DNA from: Mesotoga infera
GTDB taxonomy: Bacteria; Thermotogota; Thermotogae; Petrotogales; Kosmotogaceae
DNA length: 64,000 nucleotides
Assembly (NCBI RefSeq): GCF_900157305.1
Contig: NZ_LS974202.1
Span: 62,001 to 126,000 of the forward strand
Reading direction: 5' to 3'
Shown one piece after another: positions 52,922-61,330 of the stretch. Position 1 is the first letter of the stretch; each line of letters starts with the position of its first letter. The notes beneath the pieces were generated by a model. It had not been told where the DNA came from, did not search any database, and was given only the letters and a program-made list of their open reading frames with translations. A program made the position numbers and the translations under genes.

Positions 52922-54130
52922 TCAATGTGCGTTATGGGTTGTTATACGGGGAAAGAGAGAATCCAGAATCTGGACATCCGATGGAACTTCGGCAATGCCC
53001 CATGGGAGTTTTCCATATTCCCCTTTGCCAAGCTTCCCCATTCTCCATAATCTCGATGCCGAAGTTCTACCGGTCACGAGTGGAACAAGATCAGCAATCG
53101 ATATCGAAAGACCCTTTCGATCGGTATATACTACTTCACCGTTCCCGATGGACAACGATAAGTCGTTCTGTGGCAGATTTCTATCTTCTATTTCGATTAT
53201 GACACGAGCGGAAATTTCCTTGTCCATCAGTTCCGAAATAACTGGAATCGGTGATAGAATTCTCATCATTCTCGAGGAAAAATCCTTCAACTCTGCAAAC
53301 CTTCCAGCCTGCCAGCCCGAGTGAAGAAGGAGCTCGATCGGAAAGTCGGGAGGTACCCTTCTGATTTCAAAAGATGATAGTTGATCCCTGTGGTTCAGTA
53401 AAAACCTCTTCAAAGCATAAAAACCCTGGAGATCTGTAAAACTAAAACGTCTTATATTCATTTTTCGGCCTTTCTTGGAATACAGTATCAAACCGTGCGG
53501 TATATTGTTTTCATCGATTACCACAGCGCACAAAAGATCCTTTTCGCGATAGATGCCCTGACTGTAGGCGCTTATCTCTTTGACTTCTGCGTACCTTGAC
53601 TCTTCCCATAGCTTTTCGAGAGCAGCTTCCACCAACGGCTTCATAGAATCTTTTTGATATAGCATGCCCGAAACGATTCTCAAATCGTTTTCAACCATCT
53701 CGCTTGAGAGAAGAGAGTAATCGAAACTCAGGTTCAGATTCTCAAATGCTGTTTCAAAGCCGAGTTTACGATAGTAATCATGTTTGAAAGGGTCCAGCAT
53801 CATAATGTTAATTCCACTATCGAGGGCATCTGCGCAATCTCTCATGAAGATATCTTTGATTATACCCATGTTCCTGTATTCGGGAAGAGTTGCGACACCA
53901 TCCAGATAACGGCATTCGATTGCTCTGTTCCTTATCTTCACTCGCTGTTTGTAGCTTATATAACTCGCGATAAGCTTCTGGCCATCGAAGGCGCCCCATA
54001 CATATTCCCAGAGTGAAGGATCGTCGAAGAACGGCCCATCTTCGTCAATATCAAAATTGTAGTCGAAGCAAATTGTGAATATTTCTATGATCCTTTCCCT
54101 GTAGGTGTCGTCGAGTTTCCTGATTTCCAT
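52922..54130 (-). CDS. Eis-like GNAT acetyltransferase with SCP2-type C-terminal domain
   Basis: 402 residues. The first GNAT domain has VATLPEYRNMGIIKDIF (acetyl-CoA loop) and MLDPFKHDYYRKLGFE, as in Eis-family proteins. A second GNAT-like region follows. The last 100 residues (SARVIIEIEDRNLPQNDLSLSIGNGE, SISIADLVPLVTGRTSASRLWRMGK) fit the SCP2-like end domain. Eis proteins acetylate amines such as aminoglycosides; a housekeeping role is as likely here. ATG with GGAGGTG 11 bases before it. Confidence 0.85.
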   Translation of the reverse strand: MEIRKLDDTYRERIIEIFTICFDYNFDIDEDGPFFDDPSLWEYVWGAFDGQKLIASYISYKQRVKIRNRAIECRYLDGVATLPEYRNMGIIKDIFMRDCADALDSGINIMMLDPFKHDYYRKLGFETAFENLNLSFDYSLLSSEMVENDLRIVSGMLYQKDSMKPLVEAALEKLWEESRYAEVKEISAYSQGIYREKDLLCAVVIDENNIPHGLILYSKKGRKMNIRRFSFTDLQGFYALKRFLLNHRDQLSSFEIRRVPPDFPIELLLHSGWQAGRFAELKDFSSRMMRILSPIPVISELMDKEISARVIIEIEDRNLPQNDLSLSIGNGEVVYTDRKGLSISIADLVPLVTGRTSASRLWRMGKLGKGEYGKLPWGIAEVPSDVQILDSLFPRITTHNAH

Positions 54131-54274
54131 ATTTGCAGTTACACCTCCACCCGTCTGTTGACAGCTTCGCGGGTTACCGATCCGGTTTTCATATCAACAA
54201 TGATACCAGATGGTCTCTTCGAAAATCGCTTCAAAGGTTAGAAATTGATGTTGAGAAGTAAATGGAGTACACTC

Positions 54275-54283
54275 TGCTATACT
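54275..54283 (+). promoter_or_regulatory. Extended -10 promoter of the HTH/coiled-coil gene
   Basis: TGCTATACT (TGn plus TATACT at 54278-54283). The predicted start leaves a leader of about 30 bases to the ATG at 54320. No -35 at normal spacing. Confidence 0.45.
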
Positions 54284-54319
54284 TTATATGGCGAAAAATC
54301 GAAGTATGGAGGGGTAACC

Positions 54320-54817
54320 ATGAACTACAGGGAGCTTTCTCAGGCGAGTGGCCTTAAATATGATACCGTCAGGAACTACGCGAAGGTCCTTCTTGATGAG
54401 GGATTGGTTGAGAAGATCGACGAAAGCACGATTCCAGTCGTCAAAAAGATTCCCGAATACACGGCCAGTGGTTTTACAGTTAAAGAAGCAGCCTATAAAG
54501 CCTTCGAATATGTACATCAAAGCTCTGGCACGGGAGAGATAAATGCGCTTCAGAAAAAGCTTTCCGATCTCGAGCTGGAAAATGAATCTCTGAGAAATGA
54601 ACTTCAAAAAAGCAAAGAAATGATAGAAAATCTGAAAAGAAAGCTAGAGTCGTTGTCGGAGGAGGAAACGCCTGCAACTTCAGAGATCGTAGTGTACAGA
54701 CAGGATGTAAGAACGGCAGCAGATGTCTTAAAAAAAGCATTGAAATCTGCCGGACAGGGTTTTGCTCAGTTCATTCACTGGCTTTTCGATACCGAGCCGG
54801 AGAAACCGGTTGAATAA
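54320..54817 (+). CDS. Small HTH-plus-coiled-coil protein
   Basis: 165 residues. The N-terminal 45 residues (MNYRELSQASGLKYDTVRNYAKVLLDEGLVEK) form a winged-helix-like HTH. A long leucine-heptad coiled coil follows (LQKKLSDLELENESLRNELQ), then a C-terminal segment with a hydrophobic patch (GQGFAQFIHWLF). It is probably a dimeric DNA-binding regulator; target unknown. ATG with GGAGGGG five bases before; a longer frame to 54245 is not supported. Monocistronic. Confidence 0.65.
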   Translation: MNYRELSQASGLKYDTVRNYAKVLLDEGLVEKIDESTIPVVKKIPEYTASGFTVKEAAYKAFEYVHQSSGTGEINALQKKLSDLELENESLRNELQKSKEMIENLKRKLESLSEEETPATSEIVVYRQDVRTAADVLKKALKSAGQGFAQFIHWLFDTEPEKPVE

Positions 54818-55138
54818 ATAGGAGAAATCGGGAAGATCGAGGTAAAAGTACATCGACCTTCTCCCGTTTAATGACAAACAACAACTCCTCAAAGCAAAGA
54901 GTAACTCTCTTTACTGCTACATGGCGTGTCCTTTTATATGCCTGTTGTGAGATTCTTTAAGATTAAGAGCTACGGGAATTAATCTGCGAAGATTAGTATT
55001 TGAAGATGATACATAACGGAGATTTACGCCTGTGCTCTGTTTTGATGCCACCGAATTTATCCAAGCGGCTTTCTTGGATAATCGTTCTTGCTTCGAAACC
55101 TAGGCACGGTGATCTTCGTATCCCCAGAGGTGTGATCT
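54818..55138 (+). other. Intergenic region, 321 bp, no gene seen
   Basis: Past the weak terminator near 54829-54867 I see no convincing ORF or RNA gene. The stretch is the long leader of the cysteine-cluster gene. No clear -35/-10 pair was found. Confidence 0.45.
54829..54867 (+). terminator. Possible terminator after the HTH/coiled-coil gene
   Basis: CGGGAAGATCGA pairs imperfectly (two bulges) with TCGACCTTCTCCCG around a 12-base loop, followed by TTTAA. Weak T run, so confidence is low. Confidence 0.4.
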
Positions 55139-55768
55139 ATGAACTGTGAACTGGACTTCGCAGACATATTTGCACGAATCACTCAGCTCGAAGAGGTCTA
55201 TGACGAGCTGAACGATAGTATAAACAGAACAATTCTTCAAACCGGCCTCAGGTGTCTTCCGGGTTGCAGAAGTTGTTGCGAGACGCCTTCTTCGAACATC
55301 GAGGTTTCTATTCTTGAGTTTCTTCCGCTCTCTATGAACTTGTGGCAGAATAATAAAGCCATACAATTACTAGAGATTCTGGAATTAAAGGCCGAAGATG
55401 ATCCCTGCATTTTGCTACAAAATGATATCGCACTGCTTCCTGAAGGAGGTTGTAGCTATTATGGATTTCGACCGCTGATGTGCCGGCTTTTTGGATTTTC
55501 CGCAATAATTGGAAGAGAGGGATTTCCATCACCCGTGATCTGCAAACTAGTGAAAGTCAACTATCCAGATATTTCGCGGAAGATTGCTGACAGTATCAAA
55601 GATGGCCTTGATATACCTGTGTTTTCCAACTTTGCGAGGCGGGTAAGGGGTATTGATCCGTATCTGGCTGAAAGAGTGTATCCCATCAATCAGGCATTAA
55701 AAAAGGCTATTGAATTCATAGGACTAAGATGGTATTTTGGTTCACTAGGGTACGACAAACCTGCCTGA
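55139..55768 (+). CDS. YkgJ-type cysteine-cluster protein
   Basis: 209 residues. Cysteines are arranged as CLPGCRSCC near residue 38-47, a later C in DDPC, then GGCSYYGFRPLMCRLFG near 100-120, and ICKL. This matches the YkgJ/UPF0153 family, thought to bind zinc or an iron-sulfur cluster; function is unknown. ATG with GAGGTG six bases before. No linked genes to suggest a role. Confidence 0.75.
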   Translation: MNCELDFADIFARITQLEEVYDELNDSINRTILQTGLRCLPGCRSCCETPSSNIEVSILEFLPLSMNLWQNNKAIQLLEILELKAEDDPCILLQNDIALLPEGGCSYYGFRPLMCRLFGFSAIIGREGFPSPVICKLVKVNYPDISRKIADSIKDGLDIPVFSNFARRVRGIDPYLAERVYPINQALKKAIEFIGLRWYFGSLGYDKPA

Positions 55769-55872
55769 TCCGTAGATGAGTCACTTTCCACTGTGTATGT
55801 ATCTACCAGTCGTGGTAGTACAATTTTCTTTAGACCAGAGTAATACCTGGAATCTCATTTGGAGGTATTTAT

Positions 55873-57114
55873 ATGAGGAAATTCATTTTATCTCTTCTCT
55901 TTATGACTCTTTCGATCGCGCTTTTTGGCCAGTTGGGTCTAAGAACCATAACTCCGGAGGCAACGCAGACTACACCTGCAGTTTCTCCACTGGAAACGCT
56001 CACTCTGAAAACGGTAGATCCTCTATTGCAATCCTTCAGAGATGGCTGGAAGGAGCCGGAAGACCCTACATGGACCTCTTTTCTAATCGGTGATCGAGAG
56101 CTGAAACTACCCCAGCATTTTTCGATATCGACTCAAAAGTACGGTGTGAATTACGATGTGAGAATCTTTGATTCAGAAGGACGACTTTTCGGGTGGCTTT
56201 TCTACTATCAGCTCGAAAGTTACGATCTTCAGGAATTGTTGAACACTGTTGTTTCTTCAGTGTATGGAGATAAAGCTACCGGAGAGAAGTCTTACGAAGA
56301 GAAGAAGTCTTTCGACAACGGACTGGCAGCTTATCTTGCTTCTTTAAAAATAACGGGACAACCTGTTGATTTTCCCTCGGTGATCGTTTACTCTCCGAAA
56401 GAGAGCCTCGACGTTACAAGCGCCGGCCCCGTAGCTATTTTCTTCTTCGAACCATCGAATTTCGCCGGGCCGGCTCTGGACATGGCCAAATCCTGGATTG
56501 CCGGTGCCGTGGGAAGCTTCGTTTACCAGACTGAGACGATAGTCGAGCCGGTAATTACACCCGAGATAATCGAACCCCCTGTCGTGGAAGTTACCGTACC
56601 TGACGACCCGTTCATAAGAATTATCGCCAGCCTGCTCGCCGGCGAAGACGTTGAAATTGAGAACATAGACTCCTGGAAAGACGTTGAGGGTGAGTATTTT
56701 GGCTTTGCGATGCCCCCGGAGTTTTCCGTTGAATTCTTGATGGGCGACGGGTTCGAGGTCGCAGATCTGGGTATTGGTGGAATGATCCTGGCGAAATTCA
56801 TGGTGGGAGAATTCTATGAGTCTACCGCGACGGCAGAAATCCTCGGCGAAATAGTCGACGCCTATCTAGGCGCCTTCGGAAGATACAATATCGCTGCCAA
56901 TCATGCAATAAAGATAGAAGGCGAATCATCGATCAATCTTTACACACTCGATTTCTCCGGTCAGCTCTGCTGGGTAGCGCTGTTCTCGGAATCGCCCAAT
57001 CCAGAAACATTTGGCCCGGGAGAGTTTTTCGTCTTCTTAGGTCTTGTAGATCCGACCATGAAGAACCAGCTTGCCGAGTATTATGCAGGTATGCTTGCCA
57101 CACTCAACTTCTGA
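55873..57114 (+). CDS. Secreted hypothetical protein with two similar halves
   Basis: 413 residues with a signal peptide (MRKFILSLLFMTLSIALFG). A first module runs about 55-215 and a second about 250-413, joined by a Pro/Val/Ile/Glu-rich linker (VEPVITPEIIEPPVVEV). Both modules start with a P-x-x-FS motif (LPQHFSIS and MPPEFSVE) and end in hydrophobic strands before an alpha segment, so they may be an internal duplication. No known domain. Located outside the cytoplasmic membrane. ATG with GGAGG nine bases before; followed by a strong bidirectional terminator. Confidence 0.65.
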   Translation: MRKFILSLLFMTLSIALFGQLGLRTITPEATQTTPAVSPLETLTLKTVDPLLQSFRDGWKEPEDPTWTSFLIGDRELKLPQHFSISTQKYGVNYDVRIFDSEGRLFGWLFYYQLESYDLQELLNTVVSSVYGDKATGEKSYEEKKSFDNGLAAYLASLKITGQPVDFPSVIVYSPKESLDVTSAGPVAIFFFEPSNFAGPALDMAKSWIAGAVGSFVYQTETIVEPVITPEIIEPPVVEVTVPDDPFIRIIASLLAGEDVEIENIDSWKDVEGEYFGFAMPPEFSVEFLMGDGFEVADLGIGGMILAKFMVGEFYESTATAEILGEIVDAYLGAFGRYNIAANHAIKIEGESSINLYTLDFSGQLCWVALFSESPNPETFGPGEFFVFLGLVDPTMKNQLAEYYAGMLATLNF

Positions 57115-57133
57115 TATAGGTAAGAGTTGTTTA

Positions 57134-57163
57134 AAAAGACCATGCCAAAAGGCATGGTCTTTT
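57134..57163. terminator. Bidirectional terminator between the secreted protein and xylA
   Basis: AAAAGACCATGCC and GGCATGGTCTTTT form a perfect 13-base stem around AAAA. T runs lie at the end on both strands, serving two convergent genes. Confidence 0.93.
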
Positions 57164-57176
57164 CTTGATTTAGATT

Positions 57177-58496
57177 TTATCTGGCAGCGTTTGCTATTGC
57201 CCAGTTTACAAGTCTTTCAAGGTATTCCTGATTCGAAGGTTCTGGAAATATGTTTTTCCTGTCTATTATATAACTCTCAAGACTTTTGAAGGATACCGTT
57301 CCATCTACAATCTCTTTTCCGATTCCGCTAGAAAAGCTCGAATATCTCTCTTGTAGTAATTTTTCGATAGAGCCTTCTTCAAGGAGCAGAATGGCCGCCT
57401 TCAGGCCAAGAGCAAAGGTGTCCATTCCTGCAATATGGCCGGCGAATAGGTTTTTCTCTTCCATCGAACCTCTCCGAACCTTAGCATCGAAATTCAATCC
57501 CCCGGGTTTTAACCCACCGTTCAGGGCTATTTCGTACATGGCAAGTGTTGTAGTGTACAAATCGGTCGGGAACTGGTCGGTATCCCATCCAAGAAGAGTG
57601 TCACCCTGGTTGGCATCAACACTACCAAGCATACCGTTGATCCTTGCATACCTCAGTTCGTGCTGAAAGGTATGACCGGCTAGAGTGGCATGATTGGCCT
57701 CTATGTTGAATTTGAAGTTGTTTTCCAATCCGTATTTTCTGAGAAAAGCCAGCGAATTGGCCACGTCGAAGTCATATTGATGCTTCGTAGGCTCCATAGG
57801 CTTCGGTTCGATGAGGAATTGGCCAGTGAAACCGATCTCTTTTGCGTAATCGACGGCCATTTTCATGAATCTGCCCAGGTTGTCTATCTCTAGTGACATA
57901 TCTGTGTTTAGAAGGGTTTCATACCCCTCTCTACCACCCCAAAAAACGTAGTTTTCCCCACCCAGTTCTTTGGTAATTTCGATAGCCTTTTTGACCTGAG
58001 CGGCTGCGTAAGCGAAAACTTCTGCACTGCACGAAGTGGCAGCTCCGTGGACGAATCGAGGATTTGAAAAAAGATTAGCTGTCCCCCAAAGGACGCGAAC
58101 CTTTCCATCCTTCAGGTGATCCTTTATATGTCCGACTACCTCATCAAGTTTCCTGTTGGTCTCTCGCAGAGTTTCACCCTCCGGGGCTATGTCTCTATCG
58201 TGGAAACAGAAGTACTTTATATCCAGCTTTTCGCAGAGTTCGAAGAGTCCATCGATTTTGATCTTTGCAAGAGTCATTTCATCTTTTATCGAACTCCATC
58301 CCCGTCTGACGTTCGGTTCTCCGAACATATCCTTTCCATCGCCTTTGAAAGTATGCCAGAAGGCTATCGAAAAACGGAGATAGTCGCTCATTTTTACCCC
58401 GAAGACCTCTTCTTCTGGATCGTAAAAGCTAAAAGCCAGAGGATCTCTGTTGTCCGGCCCCATATACCTTATTTTGTCGATGTCCTTGAAAATCAT
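57177..58496 (-). CDS. xylA: Xylose isomerase
   Basis: 439 residues, class II length. Catalytic and metal motifs: [13 protein letters not shown] (His and Asp of ring opening), [32 protein letters not shown] (metal Glu and catalytic Lys), [32 protein letters not shown] and [11 protein letters not shown]. It converts xylose to xylulose in the cytoplasm. Last gene of the xylose operon, 13 bases after xylB. ATG with GGGGGTT before it. Confidence 0.97.
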   Translation of the reverse strand: MIFKDIDKIRYMGPDNRDPLAFSFYDPEEEVFGVKMSDYLRFSIAFWHTFKGDGKDMFGEPNVRRGWSSIKDEMTLAKIKIDGLFELCEKLDIKYFCFHDRDIAPEGETLRETNRKLDEVVGHIKDHLKDGKVRVLWGTANLFSNPRFVHGAATSCSAEVFAYAAAQVKKAIEITKELGGENYVFWGGREGYETLLNTDMSLEIDNLGRFMKMAVDYAKEIGFTGQFLIEPKPMEPTKHQYDFDVANSLAFLRKYGLENNFKFNIEANHATLAGHTFQHELRYARINGMLGSVDANQGDTLLGWDTDQFPTDLYTTTLAMYEIALNGGLKPGGLNFDAKVRRGSMEEKNLFAGHIAGMDTFALGLKAAILLLEEGSIEKLLQERYSSFSSGIGKEIVDGTVSFKSLESYIIDRKNIFPEPSNQEYLERLVNWAIANAAR

Positions 58497-58509
58497 ATTG
58501 AACCCCCTT

Positions 58510-59982
58510 TTATTTCACTAATCTATTTTGTAGCTCGCCCAGGACCATAAAATTCTCTTTTAAGCTGCTATATAATTTCCTGTATATATCAAATATCGCA
58601 TCGTAAACTTCTTTTCTTTCGTTGTCGGGCATAAAATACCTGTCGAGCTTTATCCATGAATCCGATTCAACTCCCATGGCCATGGCAGCTAGCCGGGCCG
58701 AACCATAAGCGGCGCCTTCGTCGACCCGAGGAGACCAAACATCTCTCCCCAGATTGTCGGCAACTATCTGGCACCAAGTATCGCTTCTCGAACCACCGCC
58801 TACTATCCTGACTCTTTCTATAGATGTTCCCAGTCTCTGTATGAGATCAGCTCCCTCCCTAAGCGCGAAGGCAACTCCTTCATAAATGCTCCTGAATACA
58901 TCTCCTCTGCTGTGAAAGGAAGAAAAACCAAACAGTGTGCCTCTGGCATTCGGATCACGGTGTGGAGTCCTCTCACCGTTGAGGTAAGGCAGGAAGACAA
59001 TCCCATTCGAACCGGCGGGTGAACTGGAAACGATAGTTTCGATCTCACCGAGACTTGTTTCACTGGCAAACCTCTCTCTGAACCAGTTTAGCGAGTTGGT
59101 TGCCGAAAGTATGACGGCCATATGATAGAAAGATTCACCGGAAACATGTCTGAAGAGGTGAATGCCTCCTGTAGTATCGGGCACCGCATTTTTCGTAACT
59201 GCCACTACCGTACCCGAAGTCCCGAGGCTTACCATGGTATCGCCCGGCCGTTCCACTCCACAACCAAAGGCTGCGGAGGCGTTGTCGGCTCCTCCAGCCA
59301 CCACAGGTACTCCCTTCAGTCCAGAGATCGTTCCTTCGAGTACAGGTCCAATAATTTCGCCTGAATTGACGAGTTCTGGATTTGATGATTGATCGACATT
59401 ACATAATTCAAGCGCACGTGTCGAAAACTCTCCTTCCAGAGTCAGGGCCGAGGTTCCGGAAGCATCCGAATAATCGATCGTAGATCTTCCCGTGAGGCGG
59501 TAGGTTATGTAATCTTTAGGAAGCATCCATCTGACGATCGTTGAAAAACGTTCGGGTTCGTTTTCTTCGAGCCACAAAAGTTTTGGAAGAGTAAATCCTG
59601 TAAGGATCGGGTTCCCGAAGGATTCAATGACTGCCTTCTCGCCCCCGAGCTTATCGGTAAGTTCCCTACACTGTTTCTCCGTTCTCTGATCGCACCAAAG
59701 GATGGACGGATACACCGGTTCGTCTCTATCGTTGAGTGCGACCAGGCTATGCATTTGACCGCTCACGGAGATTGCCGCGATCCTGTGGCCACTTTTCAAA
59801 AACTCCGAGAGAATATCAACTACAGCTTCCCACCAATCTTGCGGATTTTGCTGGGCCCATCCCGGTTTTGGCGTATGCAAAGGTAGGCTTCTAGAAAGGG
59901 ATTTTTCTATCTTGCCCTTTCCGTCAACAGCTATCGCCTTCACCGAAGTTGTACCGATGTCGATTCCAATAAAGATCTCCAT
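58510..59982 (-). CDS. xylB: Xylulokinase
   Basis: 490 residues of the FGGY kinase family. N-terminal phosphate loop [15 protein letters not shown], then [22 protein letters not shown] (substrate-proximal), [25 protein letters not shown] and the ATP motif [18 protein letters not shown]. It phosphorylates xylulose for the pentose phosphate pathway. Lies between the ROK regulator and xylA with 11- and 13-base gaps. Confidence 0.95.
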   Translation of the reverse strand: MEIFIGIDIGTTSVKAIAVDGKGKIEKSLSRSLPLHTPKPGWAQQNPQDWWEAVVDILSEFLKSGHRIAAISVSGQMHSLVALNDRDEPVYPSILWCDQRTEKQCRELTDKLGGEKAVIESFGNPILTGFTLPKLLWLEENEPERFSTIVRWMLPKDYITYRLTGRSTIDYSDASGTSALTLEGEFSTRALELCNVDQSSNPELVNSGEIIGPVLEGTISGLKGVPVVAGGADNASAAFGCGVERPGDTMVSLGTSGTVVAVTKNAVPDTTGGIHLFRHVSGESFYHMAVILSATNSLNWFRERFASETSLGEIETIVSSSPAGSNGIVFLPYLNGERTPHRDPNARGTLFGFSSFHSRGDVFRSIYEGVAFALREGADLIQRLGTSIERVRIVGGGSRSDTWCQIVADNLGRDVWSPRVDEGAAYGSARLAAMAMGVESDSWIKLDRYFMPDNERKEVYDAIFDIYRKLYSSLKENFMVLGELQNRLVK

Positions 59983-59993
59983 AAACTTCCCCT

Positions 59994-61172
59994 TCAGATG
60001 AAATCATCTACTCTACGTTCTATGATATGTAGAGCAGCGCCTATCATATTCGAACTGGTTTTGCCGTGGGTATCGAGAATGCTTCTCCTCACTTCTATGT
60101 TCTGTCCGGTTGCATATAGGACTTTGGAGTTGACGATTCCTGTGAGACGTTTGAGCGCTTCTTCTGGAATCATCGAAGCTACTCCTCCAAGGACGATAAC
60201 CTCCGGGTCTAACGAATTCACTATGTTTACTATTCCAACGGCCAGACTCTTTTCTATTTCTTCAATCAAAAAAGAATATTCGCTCTTTTCATGATTCTTC
60301 AGGATATCTAGATATCTTTCGTTGTTGTTTGAGCCCTTCAACTCAAGTCCGCTGGATTGTGCCTTTCTCACTATCGCCTCGCTGGAAGCGAAGGTCTCCC
60401 AGCAACCGCTATTGCCGCAGTAGCATTTGGGTCCATCGAGCTGCACTGTCATATGGCCGATTTCTCCAGCCGAGTAGTCACGGCCACGGTGGATCTGTCC
60501 GCCCAGCATGATCCCACAACCGATACCTTCCGAAACATAGACGAACACTATATCTCCGAGGCCGGCAAGATCGGGATTGTTCCATTTTTCAGCTATCAGC
60601 GAGAGATTAGCCTCGTTATCCAGTACGACGGGATATCTTTTCGAGAGAGAATCTTTCAAGAAGACGTCTTTCCACCCGAGGTGGGGCACATAAACTATCT
60701 TGGATTGTTCAACGTCTACCATACCAGGGACGGATATGGAATACCCGAGAAATTTGTATTTGGGTATTTTCTTCATTATTTCTCCTGTATTCTCAACAAG
60801 AACCTTTGTGAATTCTTCGAATGTTGAAGGAGTTTTGAAACTGCTTATTATCGAGGTCGTACCATCGAAGTACCCTTTACCTATACTGGTTTCTTCAACC
60901 CCAATATCCACGACTATCGATAAATAGGCCTTTCGATTCAGACGAAGCTCTATGGCTTTTCTACCGATCCTGTCGGTCACTTCCGTACTAACTTCATTGC
61001 ATAAACCAGCCACCAGGAACTCACGAATTATCTTTGTCACAGTACTGGGATTGAGTCCCGAAGCAGCTGCAAGATCTCTCCTCGTCGTAATAAGGTTTTT
61101 TCTCAGCAGTTGAAGAACGAGCCTGCGATTGGACTTTCCAATATTTTCAGAGTCGAGTTTTCTATTTATCAC
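59994..61172 (-). CDS. ROK-family repressor (XylR-like)
   Basis: 392 residues. Winged HTH at about 14-70 (TRRDLAAASGLNPSTVTKIIREFL), then a ROK domain with GRKAIELRLN, the EIGHMTVQLDGPKCYCGNSGCWETFAS zinc motif and VLGGVASMIPEEAL. ROK regulators of this build control xylose and other sugar genes. Being first in the xylose operon it is presumably its local repressor. GTG start with GGAGGAG seven bases before. An ATTCATTAATGAAT palindrome lies 38 bases upstream of the start. Confidence 0.88.
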   Translation of the reverse strand: MINRKLDSENIGKSNRRLVLQLLRKNLITTRRDLAAASGLNPSTVTKIIREFLVAGLCNEVSTEVTDRIGRKAIELRLNRKAYLSIVVDIGVEETSIGKGYFDGTTSIISSFKTPSTFEEFTKVLVENTGEIMKKIPKYKFLGYSISVPGMVDVEQSKIVYVPHLGWKDVFLKDSLSKRYPVVLDNEANLSLIAEKWNNPDLAGLGDIVFVYVSEGIGCGIMLGGQIHRGRDYSAGEIGHMTVQLDGPKCYCGNSGCWETFASSEAIVRKAQSSGLELKGSNNNERYLDILKNHEKSEYSFLIEEIEKSLAVGIVNIVNSLDPEVIVLGGVASMIPEEALKRLTGIVNSKVLYATGQNIEVRRSILDTHGKTSSNMIGAALHIIERRVDDFI

Positions 61173-61209
61173 AAAGATACTCCTCCTTCAGTAATAGCTT
61201 ACTACTTAA

Positions 61210-61223
61210 TTCATTAATGAATA
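61210..61223 (-). promoter_or_regulatory. Palindrome upstream of the xylose operon
   Basis: ATTCATTAATGAAT, a perfect 14-base palindrome, 38 bases before the ROK gene start. Likely operator for that regulator, but A/T-rich and unproven. Confidence 0.45.
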
Positions 61224-61330
61224 AACCTAGAATAGGCCGTTTACAGCCGTTTTTGAATGAATATCGACGTTGAGTGCTTTTTTTCTATTTTATTTATTGC
61301 TGCAAAAAATGAAGAAACCCTTTCCGATGC

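Noticed and set aside
54818-55138. Possible small RNA or tRNA in the 321-base gap
   Set aside because: I looked for a cloverleaf, a CCA end and a strong promoter/terminator pair and found none.
55803-55818. CTACCA-GTCG-TGGTAG hairpin before the two-module secreted protein gene
   Set aside because: A six-base stem without a T run; too weak to call a terminator or riboswitch.
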